Below are positions 52,790 through 63,684 of a DNA stretch of 64,000 nt, piece after piece. The DNA is from Chrysoporthe austroafricana. Taxonomy: Eukaryota; Ascomycota; Sordariomycetes; Diaporthales; Cryphonectriaceae. The stretch's first letter is position 1, and each line of letters opens with the position of its first letter. Made by a program: the position numbers and the translations under genes. Under the pieces are notes generated by a model. It searched no databases, was not told where the DNA came from, and saw only the letters and a program-made list of their open reading frames with translations. The stretch covers positions 3,286,001 to 3,350,000 of the forward strand of contig JYIP02000006.1 in NCBI GenBank assembly GCA_001051155.2, read 5' to 3'.

Positions 52790-54457
52790 ATGGCACCAAA
52801 CTCATTGAATCCAGTACCTTCCCCGGGAGGTTCGACAGACAGGACGGCAGCAAACACTGCGGTTGAAAGGAGCCTTCACCGCGATGATGAAGGTGCCGAG
52901 TCTGGAAGCAGCGACGAGCCTCTTGTTCAGCGCCGGCGCGAACGGCGTCGAAAAAAGAAAACCGACGGTGGTGACCGCGGCAGTGTCCCTCATCCACCTG
53001 CAGGAGCTCAACCGGTGAGACCACGGAAACGCACCTCAAAGAAACTCATTCGTCCGACAGAAGGGCATTCCCGGAAGCGAGCTCCGCAAGGCACCCAGAC
53101 ACAAGAAGGAGACGCGGAAGACCGGCAGCCACAGGTACACCGCAGCGGTGAGGAAGAGCCTTCCACGTCTCAGCATTTCTCGACCATGTACAAGCTCTGG
53201 GGCCCGTGCATCGAGCCCTTTTTCCCCAGAACGCCTTTGTTGACCGTCCTGAAAGGCACCAGCCTTCTGGAGAGGAAGGCCCTCCTTCAAATGTCGGAGC
53301 TCCGCAAGAAGCACGATCTGAGCCATGAGTGGGCTCGCGCAGTTGTTCAAAAACAGGTTCGGACCTACGTCGCCGTGGTCACGCTCCTGATCAGGGCCGT
53401 CGGCGTCGAAGTCCATTGTGACAGTTGTAAGGCATCTGGTGATCAAGACGGCCGTCAGAAGTGCGCGGTGCTACCACTGGAAGCCGCCCAGCTCGAGGAG
53501 CTGGATCAAGTGGTCGGCAGGAGGTGCTGCAACCTTTTCTTGCAAGAGTACAGCCAACAGCAGAACCCTCGCACGCCGCCCATGTTACCAAGCAACGGTG
53601 GAGCCTCCGAGCCCGCACCTCGTGTGCTCGCAGGCTCGACTCCTCCTCAGCGCCTCCAGAGCGAGCCTGAGGATAAGGTACCAGAACCAGCTCCTGATCC
53701 TCCCCAAACGCCTTCCCACGCCAGGACAGGTTCCATCTCCCAGCTACCTGGCCACCGCAAGAACCCGGCCAAACAAATTCGAAGAGCATTAGCCCAGTCC
53801 GATGGTACATTCACGAGCGGCGGGGAGAACGGCATGGTACAGGCCCCACTGCAGGACGACGCTCGAGAACAGCTTACCCTCGAAATCGAAGGTGCCGTAT
53901 TTGAGGCCAACCAGAAGCTGGACGATTATTTCGTCCAGGTGAGAACGCTGTCCGCGGCTGTCAAGATGAGCTCTGACTTGTTGCTCGGACTACGTACTGG
54001 GACTCTGACTCCTTCTACGCTGGCGGGCATGACGCTCGACGAGTACCAGCAGTGGAAGCTGCCCCTGCAAATAACAATGACGCGGGATCAGCAATCAGAA
54101 GGTTTGGAATCTCGCATGACTACCCCCAGGGCCGAGACCACCGCGACGGCAGATTCGCTTGGATCATCCACGGCACCTCAGCAGCAGGCCAATCTAGCAA
54201 ACGATGTCATTTCTCAAGCCTTTGAGGCTATGATTGCCGCCCGTCAGCTACCTCCGGACGATCAAGACAGATTCATAAATTGTGTGGCAGCCATCTTCTC
54301 GCCTTCGCCGCCAGCTACGAACATTGATCGGGTCGTTTTCAACTTGGCTGCTGCATTTAACAACCTTCCAGCAGATAAGCAGGAAGACACGTGTCAAGCG
54401 ATCTTGGGCATGTTGCGAACACTTTTGGGAGCATCGGTCCCAGAGAACGAGGGCTAA
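52790..54457 (+). CDS. 555-aa fungal protein with small Cys cluster
   Basis: Single-exon gene. Residues 1-~130 are charged and disordered with 'RRRERRRKKK' and 'RPRKRTSKK' (nuclear-localisation-like). A folded centre (~135-255) has 'MYKLWGPCIEPFFPRTPLL', a helical stretch and 'EVHCDSCKASG...KCAVL...RRCCN', a C-x2-C plus C/CC arrangement reminiscent of zinc-binding domains in fungal hypothetical proteins of the DUF3716 kind. This likeness is weak. Residues ~260-360 are Pro-rich. The C-terminal ~170 residues are helical ('FEANQKLDDYFVQVRTL', 'VVFNLAAAFNNLPADKQED'). No enzymatic motif. Possibly a DNA- or RNA-associated protein of narrow distribution. Confidence 0.6.
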   Translation: MAPNSLNPVPSPGGSTDRTAANTAVERSLHRDDEGAESGSSDEPLVQRRRERRRKKKTDGGDRGSVPHPPAGAQPVRPRKRTSKKLIRPTEGHSRKRAPQGTQTQEGDAEDRQPQVHRSGEEEPSTSQHFSTMYKLWGPCIEPFFPRTPLLTVLKGTSLLERKALLQMSELRKKHDLSHEWARAVVQKQVRTYVAVVTLLIRAVGVEVHCDSCKASGDQDGRQKCAVLPLEAAQLEELDQVVGRRCCNLFLQEYSQQQNPRTPPMLPSNGGASEPAPRVLAGSTPPQRLQSEPEDKVPEPAPDPPQTPSHARTGSISQLPGHRKNPAKQIRRALAQSDGTFTSGGENGMVQAPLQDDAREQLTLEIEGAVFEANQKLDDYFVQVRTLSAAVKMSSDLLLGLRTGTLTPSTLAGMTLDEYQQWKLPLQITMTRDQQSEGLESRMTTPRAETTATADSLGSSTAPQQQANLANDVISQAFEAMIAARQLPPDDQDRFINCVAAIFSPSPPATNIDRVVFNLAAAFNNLPADKQEDTCQAILGMLRTLLGASVPENEG

Positions 54458-54510
54458 AGGTCAGGAACCGAAGGTCAGGGCCTGATCACACTTCGCAGAG
54501 AGCGGTCGAC

Positions 54511-54512
<2 letters not shown>

Positions 54513-54546
<34 letters not shown>

Positions 54547-54688
54547 TTTTTTTTTTGTTTTTTTCTTTTTTGATTTTTTTCTGTGGTTTGGGGGGGCCCC
54601 CCCTCCCGCCCCCTGCCGAGCGCGCCCACCCGCCTTCCCNGGGGGGGGGGCGGGGGTGGGGGGGTGTGGGCGGGGGGGGGGGGGGGGG

Positions 54689-54724
<36 letters not shown>
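54513..54724. repeat. poly-T / poly-G / poly-T tract with an N (assembly scar)
   Basis: Two poly-T tracts of 20-40 bases flank C-rich and G-rich homopolymer runs and a single N at 54640. Real fungal sequence rarely has this structure. It looks like low-quality read ends joined during assembly. Frames through it are meaningless. Confidence 0.9.
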
Positions 54725-54728
<4 letters not shown>

Positions 54729-56214
54729 CATTTCACCGGGCCAAACCCGCAGGCACTGAGACCAGAGGCAAGGGTGCGCCGCCGTCGTACACCATGCCAG
54801 CAGGGTCATACACGTTTCGCACAGATCTTGATCACGAGAGGGTTTAAAGGGTCAAACTTGCACCGCGTTCCATTTCGGCAGCAGTGCCTGGGTTCTAGCC
54901 TTCTCAAGAATACGAGTGGACACTTGAGGACTTGCTTAGAGACACATACGGTCAGGTTGATCAAAGCTACATATAATCATCAGGAGGGCACAGCTGTTGC
55001 TGCGGAGGGCACAGCTGTTGCTGCCAACGGGAGATATTGGCCCAATTCTATGCGCAAATAATCGAATGCAGTCAGATTCAAAGTCCTTCATTCTACCGCG
55101 TCTGCGAATTTACCCTTGAGACTGTCCATACGTATCTTCCGCAGTGAGCAGATTTGTGACTTGTTGTCAGTAGTTAGAGTGAGAACAGGGAAGTTTGAGA
55201 AGGTCACAGCACCGTGCTACGAACTTGGACATCTCCTTCAGGGAGGTAGGGGCTGCTGCCAGCACATCTCGCATTACATTGTCTCCCTCCCCTCTTCTGG
55301 ACCACAGTATGACTTCGTACAGTAGCACTTGGGCTACCGTATTTTGCAGTAATATTGGTTACCTCAAGGAAGATGTGTGATGATTCCAAGGCGACGTCTC
55401 TGATTGATCTGACCCCGATGGTACTACAGCTCTAAGTCGAACCCGGCTAAGTGTATGAGCTCGCGCTAAAACTGACTACACATGAACTATACGTGTGGCT
55501 AAGTATTGATTCAATGTATTGACACTCCGTCGCCGTCGTGTATAAGTGGTTGGTGAGTATGGAGCCACCCGTGGGGCTGTCTCCCTAACTAGTCTGCTCG
55601 GCCCCCTGAGCGCTTGAGCCCAGAAATCCGCATAGGTCAAGATCCATTTGATGGTTAGCTGTCCTGGGGACACGGATGCGTTCTGTCTACTAAGTCAAAG
55701 AGAGCTCTAGCCTCGCACGCGGTGGACGTGACTCGGCGAGCTAGACACAGGCTCCCGTAGCTATGGCGTATCCGGGTTCGCCCACTTCATCTTCAAGAGA
55801 AGCTGGACATTCTGCAGAGAGCATTCTCCGACAGCAGGAGAAGACAAAATGAAACACGGACTAGACCGCCGGAAGACGTCGCCTTTCAGTTCGAGAAGCC
55901 CCGGCGTAATTGATCCTTCCTGCGGGCTATCTTGCGGTGCGGTCGTATTCGGGTTGGTGCTGACGTATTCGGATTCACTTACACGCCATTGGCCGTGCTT
56001 TTCAGTATTCGGGTTCACGATGTTGATGCTTGGGATTTAAAGACAGTGACGAGGTCGTCTGAGCAGTTGTGTGTATCCAAATTGTAGCCCATCTCTGAAG
56101 ACTATTGTCATTATCCCCAGTCTCTCAAGCAAGAGTGTCTTCAGTCATCGTGCACATAGTCGCCCTGAGAATCACCTGCACTTCGCCGTCAGCTCCTCCG
56201 ACACGCCCTTCGAG
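54725..56214. other. intergenic with 21-bp tandem repeat
   Basis: Sequence after the assembly scar up to ERG6. Holds a perfect two-copy 21-bp repeat (54983-55003 and 55004-55024, GGAGGGCACAGCTGTTGCTGC). Otherwise AT-rich with short frames. The last ~150 bases are the ERG6 leader. Confidence 0.55.
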
Positions 56215-57498
56215 ATGGCTCCCGGCCAAGAAGTCGTCCTGGCCACGGACATGACCTTCGAGAACATCATGCACAAGAAGACGGCCACGACAGACGCGGG
56301 CTTCTCCGCCATGCTGAAGAAGGACCGGGAGGCGCAGCGTGCGGCGGTGGACGAGTACTTCCAGCACTGGGACAACAAGGAGGCCAGAGACGAGACCGAG
56401 GCCACCAGAGCTGTAAGTCCACCTGCTGAGCCCTCTACCATCTCATCTCACCTCCTCTTTCTCGCAGCCCCTTATATACCTCTCCGCATGATGGCCACTC
56501 CTACTAACATCCCCTCCCTGGTCCAGGACCGCGCAAAAGACTACGCCTCCCTCACGAGGCAGTACTACAACCTCGCCACCGACTTCTACGAGTACGGCTG
56601 GTCGCAGTCGTTCCACTTCTGCCGCTTCGGCGCGCGCGAGGCGTTCGCGGCGGCCATCGCGCGCCACGAGCACTACCTGGCGCACACGATCGGCATCCGG
56701 CCGGGGATGGAGGTGCTGGACGTGGGGTGCGGCGTGGGCGGGCCGGCGCGCGAGATCGCGCGGTTCACGGGCGCGCGCGTCACGGGCATCACCATCAACG
56801 AGTACCAGGTGCAGCGCGCGACGCGGTACGCGGCGCAGGACGGGCTCGCGGGCCGCTGCCGCTTCGTCGTCGGCGACTTCATGCAGCTGCCGTTCGACGA
56901 GGCGGCCTTCGACGCCGTGTACGCCATCGAGGCGACTGTGCACGCGCCGAGCCTCGCGGACGTCTACGCGCAGGTCTACCGCGTGCTGAAGCCCGGCGGC
57001 GTCTTCGGCGTGTACGAGTGGGTCATGACGGACCGGTACGACAACGACAACCTGCACCACCGCCAGTGCCGCCTCGACATCGAGCAGGGCGACGGCATCG
57101 CGAACATGGTCACGGCCGCGGAGGCGGTGGCCGCCATCCGCGCGGCGGGCTTCGAGCTGCTGGAGGCGGAGGACCTGGCGGAGCGGTTCGTGAGCGGCGA
57201 GGACCCGGCGCCGTGGTACTGGCCGCTGGACGGCAGCGGCTGGAAGTACGCGACCAACATGTGGGACGTGCTGGGCACGTTCAGGATGACGAGGTGGGGG
57301 CGTTGGCTGGCGCACGGATTCATGGGGGCGCTCGAGACGATGAGGCTGGCTCCGCCGGGTACGAAGAAGACGGGCAACAGTATGGCGCAGGCGGCGGAGG
57401 CGCTGGTGCTGGGTGGTAAGGAGAGGCTCTTTACGCCCATGTTCTTGATGGTCGCGAGGAAGCCTCTCGATGCAACCAACGAGCAGAACCTGATATAA
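56215..57498 (+). CDS. ERG6: sterol 24-C-methyltransferase
   Basis: S-adenosylmethionine-dependent enzyme of ergosterol synthesis at the ER/lipid droplet; it methylates C-24 of zymosterol or lanosterol. Exons 56215-56412 and 56527-57498 give 389 aa. The intron is 114 bp, a multiple of three without a stop, so the unspliced frame reads through; donor GTAAGT, branch CTAAC and acceptor TCCAG make splicing clear. '[20 protein letters not shown]' is the sterol-binding region I signature. SAM motif I is '[16 protein letters not shown]'. '[10 protein letters not shown]' is region II. '[10 protein letters not shown]' and 'GDGIANM' follow. Length is normal for ascomycete Erg6. The sequence falls between Erg6 paralogues, so it may be one of two copies. 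Confidence 0.95.
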   Translation: MAPGQEVVLATDMTFENIMHKKTATTDAGFSAMLKKDREAQRAAVDEYFQHWDNKEARDETEATRAVSPPAEPSTISSHLLFLAAPYIPLRMMATPTNIPSLVQDRAKDYASLTRQYYNLATDFYEYGWSQSFHFCRFGAREAFAAAIARHEHYLAHTIGIRPGMEVLDVGCGVGGPAREIARFTGARVTGITINEYQVQRATRYAAQDGLAGRCRFVVGDFMQLPFDEAAFDAVYAIEATVHAPSLADVYAQVYRVLKPGGVFGVYEWVMTDRYDNDNLHHRQCRLDIEQGDGIANMVTAAEAVAAIRAAGFELLEAEDLAERFVSGEDPAPWYWPLDGSGWKYATNMWDVLGTFRMTRWGRWLAHGFMGALETMRLAPPGTKKTGNSMAQAAEALVLGGKERLFTPMFLMVARKPLDATNEQNLI

Positions 57499-58066
57499 GG
57501 AAGTATGTGGCCCCAGGGGAATGGCATCCACGCTAGTCGGGAGGACAGTCATGCCACTTACAGGTAGCTGATGGAGGCGCATTACTCGCATACAGCAGGG
57601 AGTTCTCAGAGGGTCTGAAAAGCATCATAGAGCTTTCCATAATGTAAAACAAGAAGTAATACTGAGTTCAGACTAAAAAAAGCCTCGGGACACCATACCC
57701 GCCCAGAAAATCAAGTCTGCCCATTAGCCTCTCCCTGTCCAGTTGAAGCATGGAGATCCAGGAGCACCGTGTGATGGTGGCTGGTTGCGAATAGCATGTG
57801 GAACTTCTCATGTCCAGTCGGCGCCATCCAGGCTGGACGTGGTGTTCTCAACTTTTTGCATTGGTGTATGGAATGATGCCGCTGTTGTTGCGTTCTGGGA
57901 GCGTCAACCTGCGGCGGGTATCATATTGCATCGTGACCACAATAAACTGCTCCGCCCTCACCTGCACGGGCGCATTCGAGCTCGTCCGGACCGTAGTGTC
58001 CAGGCTGTGCACCCCATGACCAGCTGCACTCTGCCGGCGGAGGGCATATCTCACCGGCAGCCACGC
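57499..58066. other. convergent 3' spacer ERG6/TAF11
   Basis: 3' ends of ERG6 and the minus-strand TAF11 gene. No additional coding, RNA or repeat feature seen. Confidence 0.55.
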
Positions 58067-59308
58067 TCACTTGAACAGGCGCCGGCCGCCGGTCCTGACG
58101 CCAAACCTCTCGACGCCGCTGCTCTGCTGCTTATGCCAGAGCCCGAGGTTGCCCACATTCCCGCCCTCCGCGCCGTTCTTGTACCGCCGCCAGGCCTCGC
58201 GCACGTGGTCGGGGCGTAGGGCGCCGCGGGGCGGCTCCTTTGGCTTGACCTTGGGGTGGATGGACCGCGGGCGGCCGTCCTGCGTCTCGTCCAGGTGCTC
58301 GTCCTCCTCGTACGGCCACTCGGGGTACTGGACGCCCGGCTCGGCCTGCGGCTCGCCGACCTTGGCCACCCACTCCGACTGCACCTTGCGTGACGCCTCG
58401 ATGAGGTCGCCCACGAAGACCTTGGCGACGGACTGCATGGCCTTGCAGACGTTAGCCGGTACCGACTGCGAGACTGTCGCGTTGACGATCTGTAGGATAG
58501 CAAAAAAGAAATGTTAGCCACCTGCTCCGGCAGTATCGCAGCATGGACAGCCACGCGGTGATGGGTGGGTGGGCGGACGCCCGCGACTGACCCTTCGAAC
58601 AGTGGCCTCGGTCAATTTAGCCGCGTGCCACATCTCGTATCGCTCGGCCTGGTCGGCGTCCATCTGCTGGACCAGCATGAACCGCAGCCGCTTCTCCTCC
58701 TCGCGCTCCTCCCGGCTCCGCTCGAACTGGGCGACGCCCATCTTGGCCTTGATGTCCTTCTCGTCCTCCTCGTCGTCGTCCGGCCCCTCCCCGTCGAGGG
58801 CACTCCTAGCCCCGCCGGCGCCGCTCCGGCCGCTCGCGACGGTCATGGCCCTGCCGCCGACGACGCTCGGGGTGCCCTCCTTCTCGGCGGCCTCGCGCGC
58901 CTTGTCGGCCTTACTCTTCCTGCCGCGCTTCCGGGCGCCGCCGCGGCCACCCCCGCCTCCGCCCCCAGTCGCGGAGACGGCGGACCCGGACACCATGCTC
59001 ACATTGTCGACATTGTCGAGGGGCCCGACGCTGGGGGAGCGGGCGCCGGCGAAGGGCGACTCCTCGGGCGGGAAGGAGGTCTGGCGCAGCGGGTGGGCGG
59101 ACGTGGCGGAGGCGGCGGACATGACGGAGGCCTTGCGTCGCTTGAGGGCGGGCGAGGGGGCGCCGGCGTCGCCGCCGGCGGCGCGCTTGCGGCCACCCGA
59201 GGGCCCGCCGTTGGCGAGGGTGTTGAGGGCCGGGAGCTGCGCGTTCGCCGGGTAGGGCGGCGAGTGCGCGGGCGGCGAGGTCTGGCTCTGGTACGGCGGG
59301 GAGCTCAT
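58067..59308 (-). CDS. TAF11: TFIID subunit TAF11
   Basis: Nuclear TFIID subunit (TAFII28 family) that pairs with TAF13 through a histone fold. Exons 59308-58592 and 58489-58067 (102-bp intron, GTCAGT donor, CTACAG acceptor) give 379 aa. The first ~180 residues are Ser/Pro/Gly-rich with 'RKRGRKSK' basic motif. The histone fold runs across the intron: 'LRFMLVQQMDADQAERYEMW', 'AAKLTEATVRR' joined to 'IVNATVSQSVPANVCKAMQS' and 'VAKVFVGDLIEASRKVQ'. The C-terminus ends 'LRPDHVREAWRRYK', the conserved third-helix motif. Second TFIID subunit in this window after TAF6; their closeness is probably chance. Confidence 0.93.
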
Positions 59309-60089
59309 CGTGACGGCGGGGCTACGCGGGCCGCGGGCGTTTCGAGGGCGAGCGAGAGGGTTGAGCGCCGCGGGAGGGAAGCTGGGAGGGTCGACAGCTC
59401 CTCCTGGGTGGTTGATGATGCTGCTGCTGCTGATGGATGTAGAACAACGCGTGTGGAGTTGACGTCGTTCAGGGTCGATGCATGCTGGCCCACTGAGGCG
59501 GTGGTGCTGCGACCACGGTGCACAGTCAGCAATTCTAGGGGCTCTGGCGGTAGATCAGTGGTCCAGGCGGCGCAACGGCCCTAGAACCCCCCCAGAAGCC
59601 CACTAGCTCCAGTGCGGTTAGCGCCTCCAGGCTCACCCCACCACAGCGCCGATGCAGGAACCTGGACCCCGGAGGTCGGCTCCAGCCTCGGCGACTTTTT
59701 CCCATGTCATGACCAGAAGAATTTCATCGCTCAAAACTATGATAAGCCGGCGCGACCTCCTCTGCGATGTCGTCGTGATCACAGACACCGTTCCAACATC
59801 GAGGTCAGAGTCGATTGGCCCTCCGCGGACCTCTAACCGCCTCAGTTCCTGCAGAGACCCGAGGCATCTGTCTGTGCTACGTCCTTCCTCGTCTCGACTC
59901 TCGTCTAAACTTCACTACGTCCGTATGAGTCGAACGCCAGCCCACTACTAAGTAGGCCGTGATCCTCCCAGTCCGCTCTCCTCCTGGCTACCTTGGCCTG
60001 CCTACAGCGCGAACCTCCTCGTCCAGCAGCCTGCCCCGAACCTCTACTCCCTACAGCCGACCCTCCGACCCCACCTCCCCGTCGCAGAC
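59309..60089. promoter_or_regulatory. divergent promoter TAF11 / GTP cyclohydrolase I
   Basis: A 781-bp bidirectional region with C/T-rich leaders on both sides. No TATA or long palindrome found by eye, which fits two housekeeping promoters. Confidence 0.5.
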
Positions 60090-61205
60090 ATGGACGCAGC
60101 AAGCACGGCCAGCTCCTCCGACTCCGGCCGGCGCAAGCGGCACCACTCGGGCGATGAGCGCTCCAGCAAGAAGCGCAAGCACCACAGCAAGCCCGTCAAT
60201 GGCGCCGCCGGCGCCAGCGGCAGCGGCGGACACGAGCGGCGCGGCAGCCTGAGCGCGCCGGCCCGCGACCCGCGCGACATCCCCGCCGAGCGGCCCAAGA
60301 AGAAGGCCAAGAAGGCCCGCCAGCAGCAGCAGCAGCAGGACAAGGTGCCGGCCATCCGCGAGGAGGAGGACCAGAACGCGGCGGGGTCGGCGGCGGCGAC
60401 GCCGCCCCCCACGATCACGCGGTCGCCGAGCCCCGTGATCGACTTCGACGGCCTCTCGCGGCCGAGCCGGGGCACGCGCGAGCGGCTGGAGGAGACGCCG
60501 GAGCAGGCCGACAAGCGGCTGGCGCGGATGTGCGGTGCGGTGCGGACGATCCTCGAGTGCGTCGGCGAGGACGTCGACCGGGAGGGCCTGCTGGCCACGC
60601 CGGCGCGGTACGCCAAGGCGCTGCTGTTCCTCACCAAGGGGTACCAGCAGAACGTGCGCGACATCGTCAACGGGGCCATCTTCGAGGAGGGCCACAACGA
60701 GATGGTCATCGTGAAGGACATCGAGATCTTCAGCATGTGCGAGCACCACCTGGTGCCGTTCACCGGCAAGGTATGTCCTCCTGTTGTCATCTCCACGCGC
60801 TTTTCCTCTCTCTCAGGCAGGTCTGGTCGGGGTGTGTGGAGGGGGGAAGAAGACATCGGTAGCGAGCGCGGCGGAACCGGGGAAAACTGACTCTGGCAGA
60901 TGCACATCGGCTACATCCCCGACAAGAACGTCATCGGCATCTCCAAGCTGCCCCGGATCGCGGAGCTCTTCGCGCGGCGGCTCCAGATCCAGGAGCGGCT
61001 GACGAAGGAGGTGGCCAACGCCATCATGGAGGTCCTCAAGCCGCAGGGCGTCGCGGTGGTCATGGAGTCCAGCCACCTGTGCATGGTCATGCGCGGCGTC
61101 GAGAAGACCACCACGAGCACCATCACGAGCTGCGTGCTGGGCTGCTTCGAGAGGAAGGAGAAGACGCGGAACGAGTTCCTGAACCTGATCGGCATCAACA
61201 GGTGA
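60090..61205 (+). CDS. FOL2: GTP cyclohydrolase I with basic N-terminal extension
   Basis: Zinc enzyme that opens GTP to dihydroneopterin triphosphate, first step of folate/pterin synthesis, cytosolic decamer. Exons 60090-60770 and 60900-61205 (129-bp intron, GTATGT donor, ACTGAC branch) give 328 aa. The catalytic domain starts ~145: '[19 protein letters not shown]', zinc motif '[15 protein letters not shown]', '[19 protein letters not shown]', '[18 protein letters not shown]' with the third ligand Cys. An N-terminal ~140-aa extension is Ser/Lys-rich ('SGRRKRHH', 'SSKKRKHH', '[16 protein letters not shown]'), not needed for catalysis and NLS-like. The extension is longer than the short leader of yeast Fol2. 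Confidence 0.93.
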
Positions 61206-61723
61206 TGACAACTCTATAGGTATGCGCTTTATTCTTGCACTGAGGTTTCCGTTACGTCGGGCATGCACACGTTGCGAGGATGAAGGAAGGGATGGGTTTT
61301 GGGTAAGACCGGCGAATGATCAACTCATTAGAGGTAGCGGCAACGCCGAGAGAGACTCTCCTTCTAGACACACGGGCATTCATTCTGGTTTTTCTGGCAT
61401 ACATGGTCTGGCGTTCTTGGGGCAGTTGGGCAGGGCACGCAGGGCAGGGCAGCGCGGACTGGCGTGCGTCAACACGGACACGCGTAGGCATTCATCATGC
61501 CCGCCATCATGATATTCAACATGCAAGCATTTGGGGGAGACATACTGGCGTTTGCGGGCTCAACACCTCATACCCGAGAGCATGACGGGGGCCCGGGGGG
61601 CGGGGCGTGTCTTCTCGGTTTAGACGACCAAGATAATCAGTCCTACATATATACATTTCGACTCCTGACAATGCCCTGCTCATAAACCTATTGCACCTCG
61701 TGTCCCAGGGGGCCCCAACACCC
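61206..61723. other. convergent 3' spacer
   Basis: 3' region shared by the GTP cyclohydrolase and thymidylate kinase genes. No gene recognised. Confidence 0.5.
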
Positions 61724-62885
61724 TCACGAGACCCTCCGCACCTCCCTCCCCACGGCGCCCCTCTCGACCTCCTCGACCCGCGGCCCGACGACCTCCCAGA
61801 CCGCCGCCGCCACGTCCTCGACGCTGCCCCCGGCGTCCACCACCACGAGGTCCTCCGCCTCCTCCGCCGCGGCTCCGGCGCCGGCGCCGGCACCGAGCTC
61901 CCCCCTCTTCAGCCCCCAGAACAGCGCGCGCACCCGCTCCTGCATCTCGGCCCGCTCGTACCTCTCGCCCCCCCACCCGCCGCGGCGCGCAGCCTCCCCA
62001 GGCTCCAGGTCCAGGAACACCACGAGGTCCGGGCGCGGCAGGCCGACCTCGGGGGCGCGGGCCCAGCGCAGGGGCAGGGCCGGGTTCTGCTTGGCGGCCG
62101 AGTACACCATGCCGGAGTAGTAGTAGCGGTCGCAGACGACGGTGGTGCCGGCGGCGAGCAGGGCGGCGAGGCGCGGGGCGGCCTCCCACCGGTTCGCGGT
62201 GAAGAGGAGGTGGATCGCCTGGTCCGGCAGGGCGGACGCGGCCGAGGTGAGGTAGCTGTTGATGACCTGGCCGGTGGGGGTCGTGCGGTCTGTACGGGTT
62301 TTCTGTCAGTAGGTAGTATACCACGAGGATGTGCTGCGGGAACCAGTCGATATACAGGACGAGATGCAGAGCTCGCTTGAGCCCTCGTCCCATCATCAGA
62401 CCGACACAGACAGACCGGCCGTAGTCTTGATGCCACACAGACAGAGCAGTCTTCGCCTCAGTCCCACGCCTCCGCTATGCCACGCTTCCTCATTCTCATC
62501 TCACTTTCCGATCCCAACCTCTCCCTCTTCCTCTGCCCGGTATTCCCATCCCATGCAGACAAGCCCAGTCCCCCAAGCCACCAACACATCCCAGCTCAGA
62601 CACCCTCCCGCCCGTAATACACCAAAACACATCAACAACCCGCTGGGGAAAACAATTAAAAAAAAAAACAAGGCACTACCTACCAGGAAACCTCACAGCC
62701 TCCACCGTCCTCCCTGCGCCGGCCAGCCTCTCCTGCAGCAGCCGGACCTGCGTCGTCTTCCCGCTGCGGTCCAGCCCCTCCAGCACGATGAACGCGCCCC
62801 TCGCCCGCCCAGCACCCGACGGTGATGGTGACGCTGCCGGGGCCGCTGCTGCTGCTGCTGCTGATGGCTCGTTGGCTGCAGACAT
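61724..62885 (-). CDS. CDC8: thymidylate kinase
   Basis: dTMP kinase (dTMP to dTDP) for dTTP supply in cytosol/nucleus, 255 aa. Exons 62885-62684 and 62289-61724; the intron is 394 bp (GTAGGT donor, CGTACAG acceptor), long for this window but splicing restores 'RFPDRTTPTGQVINSYL', the conserved DR/TxxG core. Residues 1-29 are a low-complexity Ala/Ser/Pro leader. P-loop 'EGLDRSGKTTQ' is at ~36-46. 'FTANRWE' and 'VVCDRYYYSGMVYSAAK' are family motifs. The lid and C-terminal half contain an Ala/Gly/Glu-rich insertion ('GAGAGAGAAAEEAE') that is probably a disordered loop. Confidence 0.93.
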
Positions 62886-63684
62886 ATCGGTCTCTGGGCG
62901 GCAGTATAGGGAAAAAGAAGAAAAAAAATCAAAAAGTCGTCTCAGGCAAGCGTTCTAGTGAGAAAGACGTGGGGCTCAGAAACTCGAGGCGTGACGCGCC
63001 TTCAGCCTCGGCGGGACAAGACAGGGGTCCTCCCTCACGGCTGCCGCGCCGTGTGCCCGCCCCGCCGCGTCGCGGAAGGCCGACGGCGGCGGTACATAGT
63101 TTGCTTGTGCCCTTCAGTAGACACTTCGACGTTGACGTCTTCGGTGTCCCTTTTTGCGAAATAGTAAACTTCAGGCTTTCCCTTAGAGCACCGCGCAAAA
63201 AGACACAAGATCTACGGAAAGGATCAGAGGCACGCATGGGGACTACACAAGCCGCTCTGTAATCCGGCGCCAAATACTGAGTATGCCGAGGTCGTGGTGC
63301 TCGAAACTGACCAAGGCGCCTGCGAGCACGTCTAAATCCCACCACGTCTGTTTCGATCTTGCAGCAGAGGAAGTTGTCAAACCCTAAACGGGGCACTGTA
63401 TTGTTCCACTGGAAGGAGTGTAACCGGAAAAGCATCCACAGCGTCAAATCGCAGAGCTAGCGAAAAGATAGCCGTGACCATCGTACCGGCGTGCACGCAT
63501 GTAATCTGAAACCCCCATCCTGTCCAACCTGTCCTGATTGATCGATCCCGTACATCCTGCCAGCCGTTACCCGTACCATGAGCGAAAAGCAGAGCTCAAC
63601 CCTTCAACCCAGAACCCCCATGTACGCCTGATGGAACCCGCTGAAACTAGAACAATTGGAATCACGAAAACACAACGACAACGG
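62886..63684. other. intergenic, thymidylate kinase promoter
   Basis: About 800 bases. The first part is the leader of the kinase on the minus strand (A-rich near 62920). The rest holds the 3' end of the next minus-strand gene. No extra feature seen. Confidence 0.5.

Noticed and set aside
54461..55061. Frames rich in Lys, Phe, Gly or Pro through the homopolymer tract
   Set aside because: Products of poly-T/poly-G and an N; assembly artefact.
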